A stretch of 64,000 nt of DNA, taken from assembly GCF_019399895.1 (NCBI RefSeq), contig NC_091867.1, positions 6,585,501-6,649,500 on the forward strand. Reading direction: 5' to 3'. Below are positions 59,762 to 64,000 of this stretch, one piece after another. The notes beneath the pieces were generated by a model. It was not told the DNA's origin. It searched no databases and was given only the letters and a program-made list of their open reading frames with translations. A program made the position numbers and the translations under genes. Source of the DNA: Cardiocondyla obscurior. Lineage: Eukaryota > Arthropoda > Insecta > Hymenoptera > Formicidae. Each line of letters begins with the position of its first letter. Positions within the stretch are counted from its first letter, which is position 1.

Positions 59762-61092
59762 CTGAAACAGAAAAATTACAATTAATATTCTGCTCTGTTC
59801 AATGTTCTGTTCAATGTCTTATTGAGCGCGTATTGTTTATCGTCCCGCGCGTGTGTTTTGCTGCCGGGTGATCGGACGCACATCCAACACTAGCGCAGCT
59901 AAGGCGTACCGTTCTCCCTTCTCCCCGCGATCCCCGCGCCCACAGGCATTTTTACGATAAAAATTAGGAAGCGCGACGAATGATCACTCGTATAACTTTA
60001 CGTACTCGATATTCGTAGCGTTGCTTACTTTTATCGGGTCTCCTCCGCGCATTGTCTTTCCCTCGTGCTCTCAACTTTGATCTAGAATGCGAGTTTATAT
60101 AACACTTCGACCGCGAATATTGCAGCTTCGATGCTCGCGTATCGTCGCCCGATTAAAAGTACGCGAAACTATCACCGCGGAATAAAGAACGTGATGATTC
60201 ACCTTCATGTGTCGGGTCGAACGTCGGTGAATGGGCATCGGCGGTGTCCTGTGCAAGACACTGCGGTTCATAGGGCTTCAGGGCAAGGCAAGACATAAGT
60301 ACACGACGATAAACCATGCTAGAAAACACCTAGATGCCTCGAAATCCATCCCGAAAATCTCTCCGTGTAGACCGCGTGGCCGGCGTATGGTCTCTACTAC
60401 GCGACGGGTCGTACAGATCGTTCGCGATCAGGCAATCGATAGAGCACTGCGATTGGTCGGCGCGCTAAAGACTCCCATCACCCCCCTGTCCGTCTCGAAG
60501 ATGTTTAACCAATTCATGCGTCACACCAATTTTTTTAAATACGATTTAATAAATGCAATATATTGTATAATCATATAATTTAGTGGTTGCGGGTGAGGCG
60601 CGGGAAAATCGTCTGCTTGGAATTTAATTTAATATTAAAATTAAGTTTTTAATAAGATTAATCAATAGTTTCTCTCGATCGAGCGTTATTTTCTTTAAAT
60701 ACTCGCGGGATCCGCGTAGCAATGGAAAAAGAATGCCCATTTATTTCCGATAAACGACGTATAGTTATGGCCGAATCGCCGCGTGAAAGTAAAAGCGCAT
60801 GCAAATGCGAACGCAGAAGGTCTTGTACGGGATGTTGTTGGGAATCGGATCAAGGAGAGTGCCGCCGATTATTTGGACGGCTGTTGTCGGCCGGCAGCGA
60901 TTTCTCGGTGCAATCTCGTCCTCTCGTAAACTGCTTGACGCTTTCGTGGACACCGAATTTAGCGATTGGATACACACACATACATACACGAGCAATTGCC
61001 TTTCGACCTTTGCGCGCTTTCTGCTCTCACGAATCAAACGACGTACGGAGAAAAACGGCAAGGGACGCGTCTGCATGTCGTTTGATTAAAAG

Positions 61093-61124
<32 letters not shown>

Positions 61125-64000
61125 AAATGACGCGTGAAGATTACTTAGTCGCTTTTTTTTTCAGGGAAAAAAATCTCGCGCGTGGATTAAATCCTTAGGA
61201 CATATACCGCGATATGGTCGATACGAAGCGCGAATGCGTCGTCCCGTGTTGCGCGTGTGAAAAGTCGAGTCGCCGAGTGCAATGCGCGCATGTAATATCT
61301 CGGTATGTAACATTACACGTGCAAGATCACGGTCCAGCAGTCGTGATACGGCGTATCGGAGCTGAGAATCTGATCTCACGATGCGGCACCTCGCCGCTAA
61401 ATCTCGACGATGCGAGACGCGAAGATGTTATGCGATAGTCGCGCGAGTACTCTCTTCGTCTGACGCAGCGTTTAGTATCTGCAGGTGTGAATAAAATACG
61501 CGGTGGTGCGCGTAGCGTACATGTGCGCGAACGGAATTCGCACGCGTAACAAAGTATGGGAATTAATCGCGCCGTTCTCGGCAGCGATCAATTTCGTAAG
61601 CCTACAATTTTTAATATGAATCAAACGTCCGAGGGATATTTATTTCATTCTATTCCAGTCCTTTTTCTATATTATCAACGTCACGGCCGTAAAATGCGCG
61701 TTAACTGGGGCTTAAAAAGGATTTAGCCGTGATAAAAACGAATCTCCCGTTTCTCTGGAAAGACAGAATTAGAAAATAAATTTTGAAACGGCTGCGCTCG
61801 AGTTTGTAATAATACACGCTAATAAAATGCTCTTCTTCCACACTGGCGGTATATATATATAGAACTCTATTTCCGAAGGAGAAAGACAAGTGTACGAAAT
61901 CAGAGTTAATAAAATTAAATGATTTACCGCGTCAACGTGTGCGCGCTTGTCGAAACGGCACGTAGGGAGGCTTAATTATTGACGAAACTCTTCACGGTGT
62001 CGCGTTCGCGTTCGAAGGGCGTTACGTCAGAACGAGTTGTACGCGAGATTTTATCCCGCCGGTAATGACAAAGGAAGCCGTTGCGCGCATCTAGATGGAT
62101 GACACAAGCGTGAGGAGTTCTTCGACTTCCTGACCCAGATAGATACGCGTTAGGTTCTAAATGCGGTCTGCGCCGGTCTTTTCGGTGGTCCGGAAATTCT
62201 AATGCGGGTACCAGTGTACGCGTTCGATAGCCGGAAGCTCACTCGAGCTACTATAAATTCGAATAAGTGTGATCGTTAGGGCAATTCTAATTTACATCGG
62301 TTGAAATTAGTCGGATCATCAATTACAATTAAAATGACCGTGGCTGTCTATAATACTTGATAAAACAAAAGAGGTTTGTGTGCCAGTTCGGAAAACCTTT
62401 TTCTTTTTTTATTCCACCGATGTTTTCCAGCAAAGCCTATAGAAAGAGCGTTTTGCACGACTGTAACGCGCCGCAACGACGCGAGAATAATTCGACCGGT
62501 GCGCGCCTAGGTGAGTTCCGGTAAGCGAAACGCGCGCTTTGAGATCCGGCCCGAAAGAAAGAAGACCGTGCCGAGTGCAGTACAACGCCGCAATTGTGTG
62601 GAGCAGCGGTCTCTCTAATCGCACGCTCTGATTACGCGTATGTACATCCGCGCAATGATTCCGCGGCGACGCGGCGATCACAGATGAGTCATCCGAATAC
62701 CACTCAGGTGGAAGATTAATCGATCGTTCCGGTGAGCGTCAAGGACTCGCGACTACGAATCGAATCTAATTTTTCCGGCAAATTCCCTTTTCTTTTTACT
62801 ATTCTTTTTTTTTCTAAATTACCGGAGGCAGAGACACGGCTTGTCGTGCCTCGTTGCTCGATAGCGTTGTTCATTGCGCAAAAATATTTCGCGAATTGCG
62901 GAAGAGACCACGAACTGCCGAACAGAATTCGATCCTCCCTCCCGAGTGGCATAAGAATAACGACGGTGATTTGTCCCACTTGTTTCACGCTCCAGATATC
63001 GCGGCGCTATTTGCATTTGCTTTTTAATTCACCGAAGAAACCAAGGAGCCCGCGTTTTGCCGTGGCTCCGAATCCGGGGGAGCCGTCGTGGTTTTATTTC
63101 CCCGTCTCTTTCGCGTCTTTCCCGCGGCGGATGCCATCCGCGAGGCGTGACCGAGCGGCGTCTTCGTCCCTTCTCGTCGAGCTAGCTCGATGCCACCGGG
63201 GCTCACTTTTTGGCGCCTCTCCTCGCGATGCACCGCGCCGTGCGTACAAGTCGTGGACTCATGAATGGCGATGGTGGAACTATTCGTAAAAGCCGACGGC
63301 TTATTTTCAGATCCACATTTTGACACGCGCGTGTGCGCCTCGAATGCACGCGAGCCGCGCCGTAACGCATTATACGTTATATCGCCACTTTTATCGTTCG
63401 CGCGATTCGCTACTCCGTCCGTATCTCACGTCAAAAATATTGCAGATATGTTTTAGCTGACGCAAAACAGCAAGCGTAAAAAAAAATGTTAATTATCAGA
63501 GCGTACGCGCGTGGATTGGATTACGAAATTTAATTCCGAGTTCTACCTCCTCCGGGATCGCGGAAATCATAACTAATTCCGCATTTTAAAAAGTCCTATA
63601 TACGCGGGCAGGAATTTCTAAGTACCGATAAATTCCCGTCATAATTGATTGTAATTTACCTATTTTTTTTTTTTTTTTTCTCGGCGAGCACGATATACCG
63701 CGCGCAAGTGAAAATTGCGTTTAGAAAATATGCGGCACTAATCGCGCCGTCACGCTTCATATGCAGCTAGTACTCGCGTCGGCGAAATAGAAGGGATAAT
63801 AACCCCAGCGAAGGCGACGCCGTTAGTCGCTCAAGAAGAGATTCACGGAGACGATGCCGTGAGTCACTAAACGGCGATTCGTATGCAGCGCGTGTAGCGC
63901 CGGCGTTTACCACGCATTGTGCGAGGGAAGTCGCATTGTCCGCGGATAATGTGATTCTCGCGGGGCATAAATTTCAAAATTCGGCACGTTCCGTACATCT
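59762..64000. other. No gene recognised to the window end
   Basis: CpG-richer DNA with an A-run of about 30 at 61089-61121 and other mononucleotide runs (62812-62818, 63663-63680). Three longish + strand frames (60231, 60722, 62732) were examined and rejected. The stretch 59.8-60.2 kb, upstream of cassette B on its own strand, could be its promoter region, but no motif supports this. Confidence 0.4.
61089..61121. repeat. Poly(A) homopolymer run, about 30 bases
   Basis: Almost uninterrupted A after an AAAAG start. Possibly slippage-prone or the tail of an old retroposed sequence; I see no parent transcript. Confidence 0.85.

Noticed and set aside
60231..60578. 115-codon + strand frame starting MGIGGVLCKTLRF
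   Set aside because: No splice context, no recognisable family, and no coding-like third-base bias; it lies in CpG-rich DNA where such frames occur by chance.
60722..61198. 158-codon frame with a Cys-rich start (CKCERRRSCTGCC)
   Set aside because: The cysteines have no known spacing, the frame runs into a homopolymer A tract as poly-Lys, and there is no supporting exon structure.
62732..63289. 185-codon + strand frame
   Set aside because: Composition shifts along the frame, a competing frame exists on the other strand, and nothing in it resembles a domain.
1..64000. CRISPR arrays, operons, ribosome binding sites, bacterial terminators
   Set aside because: The sequence is clearly nuclear eukaryotic DNA with spliced genes; no regularly spaced repeat array was seen, and prokaryotic signals do not apply.

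Overview
The window looks like nuclear DNA of an insect, most likely a hymenopteran and possibly an ant. The reasons are small introns next to very long AT-rich ones, CpG-rich patches, GT-AG splice sites throughout, and conserved genes of insect type (a Glut1 very close to the fly protein, a BRCA2 with BRC repeats plus a full DNA-binding domain). The lineage is an inference; the gene identities rest on recognisable protein sequence.

Region by region. (1) 1-10 kb is CpG-rich, low-complexity DNA with candidate untranslated first exons and one antisense copy of a spliced-looking repeat cassette (9.2-9.7 kb). (2) 10.1-32.7 kb, + strand, is a facilitated glucose transporter gene (Glut1). It has three alternative N-termini: a 7-residue one, a 16-residue one, and a ~230-residue one with a histidine-rich stretch. 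The last two can lead into a two-exon coiled coil. A constant 12-TM core follows, then at least four alternative C-termini, including a strongly coding 67-codon tail that lies in frame beyond a TGA stop. (3) 32.7-38.8 kb is intergenic and holds one of two related ~430 bp inverted-repeat elements; the other sits in a Glut1 intron at 19.2-19.6 kb. (4) 38.86-40.0 kb, - strand, is a complete four-exon MED27 (Mediator subunit). (5) 40.93-47.2 kb, + strand, is a complete twelve-exon BRCA2 (about 1,709 aa), divergently arranged with MED27 across about 0.9 kb. (6) From 48.08 kb, + strand, are the first two coding exons of an unrecognised gene whose long intron seems to run to the window end. (7) 59.0-59.8 kb, - strand, holds a second and a third copy of the exon cassette seen at 9.2-9.7 kb.

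The most unusual observation is this cassette. Copies about 50 kb apart keep the same splice-site positions, the same short reading frame, and two RNA hairpins. One hairpin shows a compensatory base-pair change between copies, and the other tolerates a G-U wobble only on the - strand. The second is the Glut1 isoform complexity, above all the 3' tail that could be reached by stop-codon readthrough or by an alternative acceptor.

The reading frames were assembled by hand from splice signals, phase and protein similarity recalled from memory. Isoform combinations are therefore predictions. Exon edges were cross-checked by reading-frame arithmetic and should be good to a base or two.
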